A stretch of 64,000 bases of DNA, taken from Ophiobolus disseminans (taxonomy: Eukaryota > Ascomycota > Dothideomycetes > Pleosporales > Phaeosphaeriaceae). The notes below the pieces were generated by a model, which saw only the letters and a list, made by a program, of their open reading frames with translations, searched no databases and was not told the DNA's origin. Shown piece by piece: positions 1 to 11,636 of this stretch. Position numbers and translations under genes: made by a program. The stretch covers positions 1,054,001 to 1,118,000 of the forward strand of contig MU006233.1 in assembly GCA_010093685.1 (NCBI GenBank). The letters are read 5' to 3'. The number at the start of each line of letters is the position of its first letter. Position 1 is the stretch's first letter.

Positions 1-372
1 GCATAGGTTATCGGCGGATTTGTAGCTTGTCCGCCTGCCCACTGGGGTGATGCCCCGCTAGCATTGTACGTTACGGAATCGTTCCGAGGACGCACGGGGA
101 TCTCCCTGTTATCGCGGCTTAGACGTAGTTTGCAGGTAAAGACATACTCAGACATACTGTTGCGGCGTCTGTACGGGTGGCGCCTCTGGTAATGGCGGGC
201 GCCATTCGTGGGGCATCCAGCGTTCGAACACCCATTGTTCTAGGGAAGTTAGTCGAGGCGAAAGGCTGCGGAGTGGCAGGTACTGACGGCTGGTAAAATC
301 GTACTTCAAGCACTGGTATCTCTGATACTGCCTGTCAAAGGTGTAATGCCTGTTGTCAGTGCTTTGCGACAT
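1..372 (-). CDS. Possible 5' part of an unknown gene running off the left edge
   Basis: I do not recognise this gene. An ATG at 372 opens a frame of about 71 codons rich in Tyr, Arg, Gln and Pro, with a short RQYQRYQC stretch resembling the aromatic N-terminus of the DUF6590 protein at 5284-6602. The frame stops just after a GTATGT donor at 157. Joining to the AAG acceptor ending at 118 (exons 158-372 and 1-117) keeps the frame open, with a Pro/Asn-rich sequence, to the window edge. The implied intron is only 40 bp and lacks a clear branch site, so the join is tentative. The rest of the gene is outside the window. Confidence 0.35.
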
Positions 373-888
373 TCTGACACATGTCGCACGTGTACGACAT
401 ATCCCGACAAATCTGCACGGCTACGGTCAGGCCACGTCTCCGGCGGCCTTTAAGTCCTGGTCTGAGTGGGTAAATGCGGCTCTGCATATGCGTAGGCGCA
501 AGAGACGACTGTCGACCGCATGCTACGTGTAATATGTGGAGTATGCAGCATCGTCTATATCTAGTTCACATGCTCTCGAATACCGCGTTTGACGCGTTCT
601 GTGGTTGGCTGCGAAGACGCACGATGGTGGAGTCACGAAAGATGGTGTGCTGGCCCCAGCGGAACCTCTGGGCTACTTTAGCGCAGGGGGGTGGCAGTCC
701 GGCGCTGCTTTAGCCCGTACGTGCAATCACATCCGTGCATTCCACATTACGGCGCGGCACGCGTCGAGGTGCATGCTTCACTCAGCACGGTGCACGGGCT
801 TTGTTGCTGTTGCATAATATATGGGTCTCATCGTTCTTCTGAACTTGCCTAGCCTCACACATCCACCGACCATGAGATATTGCAGTCA
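373..888. other. Intergenic, no gene seen
   Basis: Only short overlapping frames without protein-like composition. It probably holds divergent promoters for the genes starting at 372 (minus) and 889 (plus). An in-frame TAG at 850-852 precedes the plus-strand start, so that gene is not longer at its 5' end without splicing. Confidence 0.5.
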
Positions 889-3098
889 ATGTCACAACAC
901 CAGGCGCGTTCCTCAGCCGCCGCGCAGAGTAGTTTCGAGGTTTCACCCCCTGGTGCGCAGTCATTTCCCGCTTTTCAAATCCCGGCGTGCGCTGATGCAC
1001 ATATAGCGTCAAAATTACAGGAAGCGGATGCTCTCGATGCAATGGTGCAGACCCAGCCAGAAACCCCGAAACTTCAGCCTGTCCCTTCTCACCATGTCGT
1101 GTATGTCGAAGAAATCCCTATTCAGCAGAAGACCACCGTCCAGCCAGATGCAAAAAGTCATAGTGTCACCATTGTTGCCGTCGAGCCTAACATGGTCGCT
1201 GAGCCCTCACTCATGCTCGACCTTCCTCCCCCTTCGTCACCCAACTCGCAAGCTGCACTTCACACCATCAGCTTTGAACAACCATTGCCGGCGTCATATT
1301 CGGAGTCATGGACCAATCTAGATCGTTACGCAGACTTTGTCGACAGAATCGAAGACCGCCGCTGGAAGCTGAGAGATGCTCGCGAGAGACTGCACGGTGC
1401 GCGAGTTCGGCTAGGGTCTCAGCGTAAAACTCTTGGCGCCACTCGAGCAAACGCAGTCAGTCAAGCTGGAGTGGTGTTTGACAAGGTCAAACGCTACTTG
1501 CTCGAGCGTGGTATCGACTTGCCTCAAGAAATTTGCTACGCTATCGAAGACGCGGACATACTGAGGGACAGGCTGGGTGAGCAGGAGCATGATTTTGAGG
1601 AAGCTGAGGAGAAATACAACTTGGACGAGTGGGCGTATACGGAAGAGGAAAAGCAATTCGTGGATTCTCTGTATGCGAGTACACCTATTGTACCACCACC
1701 TCCAACATCCGCGAACACACAAGCGCAGGGATTCTCCCAACCTTACTTTGGTCCTTCGGTGGTTGCAGAGGTTCCTCCGATTCGCCGTGGGCCCGGCATG
1801 TTCTCCGACGCTCAAGGCGGCAGTCTTGTCCATACGAAAGCCACTGGACCTTTGATAGCCGGCCTACAAACACCACCAAAGCGTTCAGGTACTTCGGTGT
1901 CTCTGGACAGGGACTCGACCAAGCTTCTAGAGCGCATGCAACCTATTGCACGGCCCTATAGCGAGAGTGATCTTACTCAGGTGCGATGGACTGACACGCG
2001 AGGGAGGATCGAGGGCTGGTTACTTGATGCCCTTGAACATTCTAACCTACAGAAAGTGCAACTACGTAATCATTTATCGAGTGATGATCTAGATGACGAC
2101 AATTGGTGGCAACTTGTGGTTCAGCATTGGAAATCAAATAGTCCCGGCAGCACTGTTTTTCACACGGGCGATACGACGGCATCACCCACAACGACTGGTC
2201 ATCCAGGCTCCGTTGTTACGATGGCCAGATTCCTTGGTGAAGCTGGTTTAGACGACCCAGAGGCGAAGCCATTGACTGCAAGTCCGCTCGTCTCACTAGA
2301 TCGAGTTGTGGATGCTCTCGAGGATGTCGATTTTCCATCCAACATCAAGCCTAGCGATCTTGTCGAACCTCCTTCGAGGCATGTCACATTTGAAGCTCGA
2401 TCCCCGAGTGCGTATTCTATGTCTACTCAGCCTACATCAGGGACTCGAACGTCATCTCGGTTAGATTGCTCTTCCATGTCCAGTATTGAGGAAGACCGAT
2501 CTTATACAACGTCGGGAGATGTGGATACCATCCGACATGGGTACAGGCCGTATCTTAGTCAAGAAACAAACACAGATGGGCTTGCAGGTGTAGAGGAACA
2601 TAACGGTGAAGCTCCAAGAGCCCTGATTAGCTTTATTTGTGCATTCACTGACACAAAGCAGACGAGACTCCTGCTACGCACCCCGACAGCCTCTTCGACA
2701 AGACACCTCCTGGTGGACCATCTCCACTAGCATCGTCTTCATCAGGGTTGAAGAATCCTCCTTTGTTGAAAAGTAGTGAACAACCTCCGTTATCGAATGA
2801 AGCGGAACTCGATGCTATCAACGAGCAGCTAACGCTGGGACCGCAGACGACGACCACGTTGTCCACAGCCGACACTCAAAGACCACAATGGTCCGAATCA
2901 TTTGTCCAAGTTCTTGTTACTCAGCCTTGGTATTTCCCACTTTTGCGGTTAACACCATCTATTGCACCTAGAAAAAGTTTCATCGACCAAAAAAACCACT
3001 TAAGGGATATTCCATTTGTTTCCATGCCCGGCATTCCACTCCACCTCCCAGGACCTTCGCGGCTTCCAGGAGTCTTTGCCGATGACTTTGATCCCTGA
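889..3098 (+). CDS. Hypothetical coiled-coil protein, paralogue of the 7364 gene product
   Basis: No known function. The start is the ATG at 889. A 56-bp intron (2606-2661: GTGAAG donor, CACTGAC branch, CAG acceptor) removes the stop at 2730 and joins exons 889-2605 and 2662-3098, giving about 717 residues. Residues about 140-260 are charged heptad-like sequence ending in acidic/aromatic segments (EWAYTEEE), predicted coiled coil. A later motif, RIEGWLLDALEHS followed by a Trp-rich segment (DDNWWQLVVQHW), recurs as NIEGWLFHCLEM in the protein encoded from 7364, so the two belong to one family. The rest is low-complexity Ser/Pro/Thr sequence. The C-terminal end is the least certain part: another Trp/Leu-rich open frame lies at about 3335-3568 and could be a further exon. 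Unlike its paralogue, no DUF6590 segment is visible. Confidence 0.6.
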
Positions 3099-5283
3099 AT
3101 CCTGCCTATGGGCACAATACGACACAGCCATATTCTTGTGTTCCAATGGATCTTCGAGCTCGTCCTACACCCTTTTCGTATACATGCTGTACTTGTACGG
3201 CGTTCTTCCGGCCTCAGCGAAGTTGACCCTTTAGCATTTTCCGGCGTTTATACCCTTCGAGTCGACAGCACATGGCATGGCCAGCCAGGGTATTCATCCT
3301 GGTTTACTTTCTATTCGACCCATGTTTATAATATTTACATATACCTCGGGGCACGCCGCTCACCATCCCGCCGCTATCCCTTGCCAATTGGCTGTTGCAT
3401 TTCTTCACGGAGTTGATTTGGAATTTGGAGCATGTTTTGCAACCGCCTTATAGGAATTTTTGTTCGATTTTTGCTCAAACTATGTGGACGATATTGTCGC
3501 CGAGTTCTCTGAATGGCCTTTCAGTAGCAGTGAGATTGACACCAGTCATTGCGTGGCAGGCGCCCTGATCACACCAAGGCTTGAGTGGTGGACTGGGTGA
3601 TGAGATCGCACGAGCATGCTATGGGGCTGTGCTTGATGTTGTATTGGTACGATATTCGGGCGCAAATGGATATGACATGGTAGCCACTGGGACAAACCTG
3701 TGCATTGCAGATTGTGATCTTCATTGGTTTGTTGAGATTATCTGTTGGCCCTGTCCTCTCTCGGTACGTTTCCCTGCCGCCTTTTTGTGATTTACTTGTG
3801 GCCAATACTCGACAAAGCCTTTCTAGACGCCTGCTTGACAGGCTGCCCAGGTGCTGAGCGTCCCGCCTTGTACATCCAATTGCACGGATCGGGCGACAAG
3901 GCTGAGACGAAGGACAACGGAAGGCAAATTGCCGTCGCCAAATTTGATTGTCACCCGAGCCATTAGCAGTCCGGACACTATCGATTCGGTCGCGCCTCAT
4001 TCCCCGGATGGAGAATGGCACCGCGCTCGTCAACAGGATGCCACTTTTGAGCCTGTTCACTCGGTCGCATGCCACCCAGCTGCCTTCCATTGAAAGTCGT
4101 CCAAGTGTCATCCGCCTAATTGGTGTGTGCAGTAGGGCGGCGTGCGTCGATGATTACTTGTTGCACTGCTTTGCGCTCAACTCCTGCGAGCACAGATCAT
4201 TGGGTGATGGCAAACTGGTCTGTGCACGCTGATTGCATAGCGTTATCAGCACGACAGGGAGCTCCTGACTGCCCCGCATTGACCGCATGGCCCAGGCGAT
4301 AGCTGAGCAACATACCGTTGCCTCCGTCAACATACGGCACTGGGCACGAGAAGGTATTATTGTGGTCAGACGGCGGAATCTGTGCGAGATTCCGTCCGGA
4401 CAGACTTTCCGTGCGCATCAGCGAGGCGTACAAGCCAACCGTCGGACATGCTTGGGGCGGGCTAAGTTGGACAAGCAGGCGGCAGCTAGGTTTCGTGATT
4501 TTGTGGCCGCTTTATCGAGTGTGCTGCAAGCTTCCGGCCGTGGAGTAACCAATGTGACACATCCACTCGCGGCGGATGCCTCTTGACTTGAACTCTACCA
4601 AAAGACTGCGAAACCGTCGCGAACGCATGTTCACGCATGTTTCGGGAATTAAGGTTTGTATTGTTAGCGCTAAATGCATCGTGAAATCGCTAAAAATTCT
4701 GCCTTAGGTTGCGATCTTCTGAGGTCCTCCTTTCCAACAGGGCGGGAGGGCGTACAAAAAGCGGCCCCACTGCCCACGCGGGTAATTTGCACAGACACCC
4801 GGCGCAATAATCCTGGTTACGATAACGGTCCGGACCCACATGCGAAACCGAGCCGACGGTCATGGATTAGCCTTGTTGTGCTGACTCGAACCAATGAGTC
4901 AGTGAGACCTCATCGGGATCCTGGACCGACGTTTCGTGTCTGGGTTACAACGAGGAGTCATGTCGAGTGCTGGCAATATGCTGGTGAGCGAAGCCTACGA
5001 AGCCGTGGCCACGCAGGAGCGATGAAGCTTCAGCTCGTCCGAACACCTCAAATGACATCAGCTGACCAGGTACTGCGCAGCAAATGACCATGTGTATAAC
5101 GTATTTAGACTATGGAATCCGCTCTCGTATCCCCTCTCACCCATTTCGTGGCACGGTGTCAATCTGGATAGCGTTTGAAACGACCCGCCTTTGTCTCTAA
5201 CATCAGCACTAAAGTTTGCGAACCGGGGCGGGAATGAAGGAAACCTGAAAACGTATGTGAGTTGACGGACGCGTGGACATGTG
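3099..5283. other. Long gene-poor stretch
   Basis: No gene can be supported. At about 3335-3568 a plus-strand frame, open after a TAA, encodes an aromatic and leucine-rich sequence ending in a TGA and could be a 3' exon of the preceding gene. I could not find a convincing splice partner. Several other frames of 70-180 codons here overlap each other on both strands and have arginine/serine-rich shadow-like composition. No tRNA or repeat was recognised. Confidence 0.4.
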
Positions 5284-6602
5284 CTAGTAGCTTTGGTAGT
5301 ACCCGTGGTAACCTTGACCACCCTGGGGTGCGGGCCAATTTTGCGGCGGCGGATCATCCGGTTCAAACCCGAGATCCTTCGATTCCTGATAGTAACGGAG
5401 GAGCGTGGTCTTATGCTCGAGCGCGACGTTGCCAATGTCACGCACTTTGACGTTGCACTCGATTGAGTAGGTTTTGCCTAGTCTCAGCCTCGAACTAGGC
5501 AACATTTTCTCGTTTGGATCGGTCGGTTCGATAGCGATCGGTGTTTTCGTCATGCCTTTCTCATATTCCCCTGGGTAGTATTGGGGCTGACGTCCTCTGA
5601 GATAAGCAATCGTGTGCTCAGAGGCATTGCAGCCAGGTTTCAGCACTCCACGTTCACCATATGTGGTGATTGCACTGTTCGGTGTTTAGAAAACTATGCT
5701 CCGATGCGTATCGAGAAACTCACCAAGCTTCGACGAAATGCTGCTGTCGATTGACTCGTACAATTACAAATCGACGGATAGTAGAGTGTATCTTCTCGCC
5801 AAATCTTCCTTCAATGATGTTTGGGTGCACTGTGACTTTGCTATTCTCTGTATCGGTTCTTCTGGTCAGTGTTTCGCCCGCGGTTTCGGACCACAACATC
5901 GCAAACACGCGGCCCTGCTTGAAGAACTCATACTCTTCTGCTTTCGTTCTGACACGGTAGCCTTTACCCGTAAGCGCTTGGATCACAACAGGTGCGTCTT
6001 CGAACTTACTGGTATCAAGAAATTCGTACCAGCCACGGTCTGGGGTCCCCTTGAACACGATTTGCTCACGGGCATCATCTGGAGCTAGTGGCTGTTAGTA
6101 CACATTGTTGAGGCAACGTTCACACGATCTCACCTGCTGGCGCCATATTTGGATCATAGCTGGAGCTGGAATCAACCCTTGCCCGTACCCTCATCAATGT
6201 CAGCTTAGATCTTCATAGTATATATTCATGATACGCACTGTGCATCTGTAGATGCGCCTTCTGTAGTGTGTGGCTGAGAGGCATATCTTTCCGCTGTTGG
6301 AGTAGAGTCATAACCTGACTGCTGCTGCGGCTGCTGTGGCGTGTGCGCTATTGTCTGTGGTTGAGAGTATGGAAGTGAAGCTTGCGCATGTGTGCCATAA
6401 CTCGTTGCGCTTTGTTGATTATTTGAAGGCTGCCAATCGCGTACATAATTGCCTGTGCTGATCAGTGACCATCTTTGAGACATCAACATCCTTCGATGTA
6501 ACCAGTCGTACCTTGACTGTCCTGTTGATAGGTACCGTTCGCGTTGCAGGCGTAGCGCCAGTACTGTCTGCGATCACTATCCCAAATCCACGGGCTGGCC
6601 AT
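5284..6602 (-). CDS. DUF6590-domain protein
   Basis: A member of the DUF6590 family, which is common in ascomycetes and has no established biochemical function. Five exons (6512-6602, 6239-6452, 6134-6177, 5724-6084, 5284-5674) join in frame to 366 residues. The introns are 59, 61, 49 and 49 bp with GT-AG ends and, in one case, a TACTAAC branch. The N-terminus carries the aromatic WIWDSDRQYWRY motif often found before this domain, followed by a Gln/Ser-rich linker. The domain spans about residues 150-310: GRVFAMLWSE, RRFVIVRV, then ITTYGERGVLKPG and RLRLGKTYSIECNVKV. These blocks match the family pattern of a Trp core, an RFVVV strand, a TYG turn and a GK.Y..E.NVKV block. The tail is Pro/Gly/Tyr-rich. 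Its ATG lies 22 bp after the stop of the next gene on the same strand. Confidence 0.8.
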
Positions 6603-6624
6603 ATCGTATAGGTTAACGCCGGCG

Positions 6625-7253
6625 CTACAGCTTATGACATTCTGTAGATCCCGCGGTTGTTGCTTGATATATCTTCTCCCATGAATGCGGCTCTGCTACC
6701 TGCCCCGGAAAGTGGTTGACACATGCCGTCGCTCGTTCTACCCCACCACACTTCGCCTGCAGTATGCAATCGATGAAGGTCTGCATCAAGCAGAATGCGC
6801 ATGACCTTTGCGACATGGGGATGTATGCATCATCGAAATCATTGGCGTTGCGAGTGCACCTTCCCGGAAAAACAAACGTGGGGCGCACTGCCGTTCCGTG
6901 ATACCTTGTGGGCTGGACCCGACCCATCGGCATGCCGTCCAACCATCTCACCGATCGCAATCAGACTGCCTGTCCGTCATATTGTTTGTTCGTACCTCCT
7001 TGAATTTGGCGTCTATGCGCATATCTAGGTAGCATGGCTCACCTTCCAGCGTCTCATATGTATTCAGCCCTGCGGCAATGTCATGCACGGGCCTGTTACG
7101 CACCGCCAACAAAACACATTCCAACTCTCCTGACCTCAGCCCACCCACGAACCTCCACGTGGAGGGACAACACTCAGCTGCAGTGACATCGACAACTTCT
7201 CGGGCGATTCTTTGTCTATGTTCTCCTGTCAACGTTGCTGAGTATTTCGACAT
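6625..7253 (-). CDS. Hypothetical protein between two DUF6590 genes
   Basis: Not recognised. Two frames are joined by a possible 47-bp intron (6905-6951; GTGAGA donor, AAG acceptor), giving exons 6952-7253 and 6625-6904 and about 193 residues beginning MSKYSATLTGEH. The product has many cysteines in its second half (SCAFCLMQ, CILQAKCGG) but no domain I can name. It begins about 110 bp from the divergent gene at 7364 and ends 22 bp before the ATG of the DUF6590 gene, so it could instead be 5' sequence of that gene or a decayed frame. The intron lacks a clear branch site. Confidence 0.35.
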
Positions 7254-7363
7254 TTTGACCAGGCAATGAACTCTCCTTCCAACCGGAACTTTCCGGTACA
7301 ACTTGAAGCGCCAGCCCACAAAGCACCCACGACCTTGATGTCCCCGAAATTTGGTTGCTTGCA

Positions 7364-10265
7364 ATGTCAACCCTCAGGCTTCCGGTCGTACAGGAAGCAA
7401 CAGCATTCAGTCCGACGAAGAAGAACGGTGGCGATAGCGGGATACTCTCACAACTTCAAACAGAGCTACGCATGCTTTCGACCCTCCAGGAACAATTATC
7501 TGAACAAAGACAACAAGTGCTCATAGATCGTCAAAGACTGGTTTCTTCTACAAAGCGAATCCAGAAACTGCGGGACAAAGCCGCAGATGCCGAAGTTAGG
7601 CTGATGGATACATTGCGACGGGTTCACAACGATGTTGACAGCTCTACACCAACAGAGCTGACTCTCGTTTACGCGGAAGTTGAGGAACGTCGTAATGACT
7701 TGGTGGCAATGGAGACCCGTCACGTTGGGATTGAGCAAGAGCTGGAAGTTTCAGAATGGTCTTTGACTGAGAAAGAGGAGGATCTGTATCAGCGCGACAT
7801 AGAAAACCTTCTATCAGGAGATTATTGGAACATCCATGAGGAATCTGTGGGAGAGACATCACCAGAGAAGGATTTTACGAAGGTTTCTCTTGAACCCTCC
7901 GCTGGCGTTCAGTATCAGGTGGACATGCTGGCGTACCGCCGAGTACGGAGACATTTCAATGATCTTCGCAAAGGCAACATTGACATGACTGATCATACCT
8001 CCAAGAGTGCTATGAAAGATGCCAGTCTCCCCCATGATCATGCCCATGTCTCTGACATTGAGCGGTTGTTTGGTGATGCTCTTGGCCATATGATCAGGCT
8101 TGAGGTCAAATTGCAAAGCTTGAAGCTCAACCTTTTTTTCGACGAGCGGGCACACAACTTATTGTATCGAGCGCATTCCGATCCAGGCCGGGACATTGTC
8201 AGCCACTATGAGGGAGCATATATGCCTCGTCAGGCACGGTCTGAGGGAGGTGATCCACGTCTCAAAGAAACCACGTTACATACCTCTAATATTGAAGGCT
8301 GGTTGTTCCATTGTCTTGAGATGAATATCATCAACAAGATGTGCTACATGGCAATCATAGAGCATAAAATGATGAACCGCGCACAACAACGCCGTACGTT
8401 CGATGATCTAGAGGAATCAGCCTTCGAGGCTTGGATGCACGATACATCGGAAGTAATACCTTATCGGGAGACAAAGTTGTCGGTCATCGATAGTTTCTTC
8501 GATAAGCCACAAGAGGATCTTCAAATTCTCAACTCGGCTAAGCAACAAAGCGGGAATACATCTCCAAAGCATGTACGTCGCAATCCTGAGTCGGTCTGGA
8601 GTGGGGATTTGGGTCTTGATCTTATACTCAGTCCCCCGGTCGAGCCTTCACTTCAAGTGCCGCTCTTTAGCATCGAAGATTTGGATCTCGGAGACTCCTC
8701 AGGCTCCCATCATACACTGGGACACGAAGAAGATAGCTCACTTCATGGGCGCCCACACGTTGCGCAAGATCAACTCGTTCCAGAATGGACCGTGACTGCT
8801 CCCGACGAAGAGCACAAACCGGATGCACAAGCGATAGTAGGTTCCAACCAGCTAGAAACTGGCGGGCCCTTTCCGCCCAGGTGTGATAGTGTTCACAACT
8901 CCGGTTTAGACCGGGAACTGCGGATCGATCGTGCATCTGCCGATGCCCCAGACGCGCCAACTGTCGCAAAAGCATCAGACCTCGATCTATGTCCTTTCCC
9001 TGCTCTAGATCAGTCGACAGCCACTCAGCCTACCGAGCTTCCCAAGCTTCCCGAGACCAGTGGTGTTGCTCGATACACTCCCTGGACTTGGTCTCCAGAC
9101 TTACGATTACTCTTTCAAAACGGCTTTGGGGTTGACGACGAGATCATCGAAGCAACGTGGCAACAGTTTACAAAGCTTGACCCGGCTTCACCTAGCCAGG
9201 ACACTTCTGTGACCACGCATTATCCGAATCAAACGTAGGTCAACATCCCTTTCGAGCTTTTGCCGCATCGTCTCGTTAGCAGATAGAATCTGTGTTCGAG
9301 TTGCGATCCATCCCTTCTATGATTGCACCCGTTAACTAGTACTAATACTTTATGAGCAGATCTTTCGGCAATGCTACTGATGGATCCCGATCTTCATTTC
9401 TCTATGCGCAGCCTGGCACGGTATCACGTCGTTCGAGCGACAATAGTAGGTTTACAACATCAGGTGCAGGATCACCTCAACCTGAAGCTGGTCCCAGTAG
9501 GAGAGGCCGACCACAATACTCGTCACGGTCTACGTATGGAAAGTCACCTGTGGAAAATCAACCTTCTGGTAGGTTACACTATCTTCTTGATAGCCTTGTA
9601 CTAACGAACAAGATCTCAAGCGCGTCCCCTTGTCCCAGTATCGTCGTTTTTGGATCTTAGGAAAGGTAACTATTGACGCAATTTGCTGTCACACAATTGC
9701 ATGAGGGAATGACACAATCTGATTTTGTCTCTAGGTGTTCAGAATGATATGGCGCGAGACTTCAGAGTACGAATCGCAGTACTTCTCGCCACAATCGTCG
9801 CGAGAATCTAGTCCGCAGAGGAACTTTTCTAGCAGCTATGACGCAATGCGTTATTTCGTTGTCGTCAAACCGCGAGATACCTTCAGTATCTGCGTGTGAG
9901 TAATCAGGTTATTCCATTTTTACAACATGAGTTTGCTCATATTCTACAGCTCCATCCTGTCGTACCTGGCTACGGTGTTCAACATATCTCATACCAGTTC
10001 AGAAAGTCTTGGGCAGGTATATACTAGCAGCACTCTGCCATATCAATGGCTAGGCAATACGAAACAGCCACTGCGTGTGATATTAAACGAAGAGAGAAAC
10101 GAAATGTTACCTTCTGATCCCTGTATCAACTACGGAGAGCCGTTTCAGATTGACCATGACTGCAAGTTGGCGGAAGTTGGTATAATCGAGCCACAACATG
10201 TACGCTTGCTACTGAATTACTTTCTCGATAGTACTCGCGCGGAGGACCATCGGGATCGTTTCTAA
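7364..10265 (+). CDS. Coiled-coil protein with C-terminal DUF6590 domain
   Basis: Function unknown. Five exons (7364-9234, 9360-9568, 9613-9665, 9735-9895, 9950-10265) join in frame to about 869 residues. Introns of 125, 44, 69 and 54 bp include TACTAAT and TACTAAC branch sites. Residues about 25-150 are a long charged coiled coil. NIEGWLFHCLEM further on matches the 889 paralogue. After a disordered acidic linker, the last about 160 residues form a DUF6590 domain: SQYRRFWILGKVFRMIWRE, then RYFVVVKPRDTFSICV, and the terminal PLRVIL / INYGEPFQIDHDCKLAEVG blocks. No Met lies in frame between the coiled-coil part and the domain, so one fused protein is the simplest reading. Around 9950-10020 a second frame also resembles the family (HPVVPGYGVQ), so a small frame error there is possible. 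The 5' region is shared with the divergent gene at 7253. Confidence 0.65.
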
Positions 10266-11273
10266 GACGTCGGATCGGTCCTGGTAGCCATCTTTCAATT
10301 GTTGTGGTCTTTGTAATAATCCTCTTAGTAAAGTTATAGTATCAGCTATTTCTGGTATCCCTTTAACTTCTATTTGGTAGCTCGTTGAATACACAACAAA
10401 TGTCCTGATTTTGCCACCGACAAGTCTAAATAAGCTTCTTTGCTTTGAATTTGCCACCGCAGATCCGATCTCATCTCTGATCGCACGTGGACGTGAGGCT
10501 TGGCTTTACGTTGCACTCGCAACGGGCCGCACGTGCAGGGAATAGTCAATAATGCGACCGCTTTTCGGGCCCTCCTCAATTCACATGGTAGCAAAACGAT
10601 GTATCAATCATCACTCGTCAAGCATGAGGTGTACGCTACAGACGAGTCTGACAATCTTGCAATTAGGCTATCTTGTTCTCGCCTCTCCGTGACAATATGG
10701 TTTGAAGCAGTGACATACGCCACTGTCACTCCGTCCGTCCGCTTCAGGTCGCAGATGCCGAGTTGCTGTCCTTCATACTTACGCATGCAGGCTCTGCCAG
10801 TGCGGGCCGCTGAACAACCCGCAAAGGCAGCGAGACTCCACTGAATAACGGTTACAAGATTGTCTACAATCTCGCGATCGATGCAAAGGACCTAAGGCTG
10901 CGCCTCAAATACGGTAAGCTCATTACACGCAAAGTTGCACTCACTATGAAAGCAGCTAAGCGCCAATAGAATGCTCTTGCCTAATCTAGGTCGACCACCG
11001 GCTCATTTATCATCAATCTTGGAGGGCGCCAATTTGGTCGAGCACTGGAGAGTATTGGTTGTTCAGAGCCTCATCCTTATCGCAGGTCCATCATTGGTTG
11101 TGAAGGTCGCCCTCGCTGCCTACTCTGCCTAAAAGTTGTCACTCCGCGGGCTGAGTTCGAAGTTATACGACAGCATGCGGGCAGCTGCGCAACGCATTCG
11201 CTCACCGTACTATGTCGTACATATGCCTTCATTTTGCCTAGGGTACTATTCGCCTAGGTCCGCTTTGTATCCA
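10266..11273. other. Intergenic, no gene seen
   Basis: Short overlapping frames only, none with recognisable protein features. It lies between the DUF6590 fusion gene and the inverted-repeat element. Confidence 0.5.
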
Positions 11274-11282
11274 AGCTACTAT

Positions 11283-11627
11283 GGCAGCTGTTAACGTCCA
11301 CCCCAGTAAGCGGGTATCGTCCACCCCATTAAGGCTCTCACTTTAACAACGCACAACACCTTAATCTTGGCCTAACGCAAATACATATGTGAAAGTAGAT
11401 TTGTTCTTTCGAGCTTTCTGAATCGAATGAGCCTACTTTGAATTAATTCTGGGAGGTAGTAGTTAAGATACAAACGTTTAAAGTTGAGGTCTTGATATTT
11501 TGAAGATTTTGGAGAGGTGGCGTGTGCGTGCGCTGGCCACTCACAATGATGTGGGCTGAATTGAGATGAGATGGTTGGCTTAATTTGGCTGGATGGGCCC
11601 TTACTGGGGTGGACGTTAACAGCTGCC
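11283..11627. mobile_element. Non-autonomous DNA transposon (MITE-like)
   Basis: A 345-bp segment bounded by perfect 28-bp terminal inverted repeats (11283-11310 and 11600-11627), each beginning GGCAGCTGTTAACG. A second copy of the GTCCACCCC motif lies just inside the left terminus. The flanks 11274-11282 (AGCTACTAT) and 11628-11636 (AGCTACCAT) match at 8 of 9 positions, as expected for a target-site duplication of 8 or 9 bp (hAT-like or Mutator-like). The interior is AT-rich and has no usable reading frame, so it would need a transposase supplied elsewhere. No second copy was noticed in this window. Confidence 0.75.
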
Positions 11628-11636
11628 AGCTACCAT

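Noticed and set aside
3569..4111. 180-codon minus-strand frame
   Set aside because: Overlaps several plus-strand frames of similar length, Arg/Ser-rich, no recognisable motif and no splice or start context; it looks like chance.
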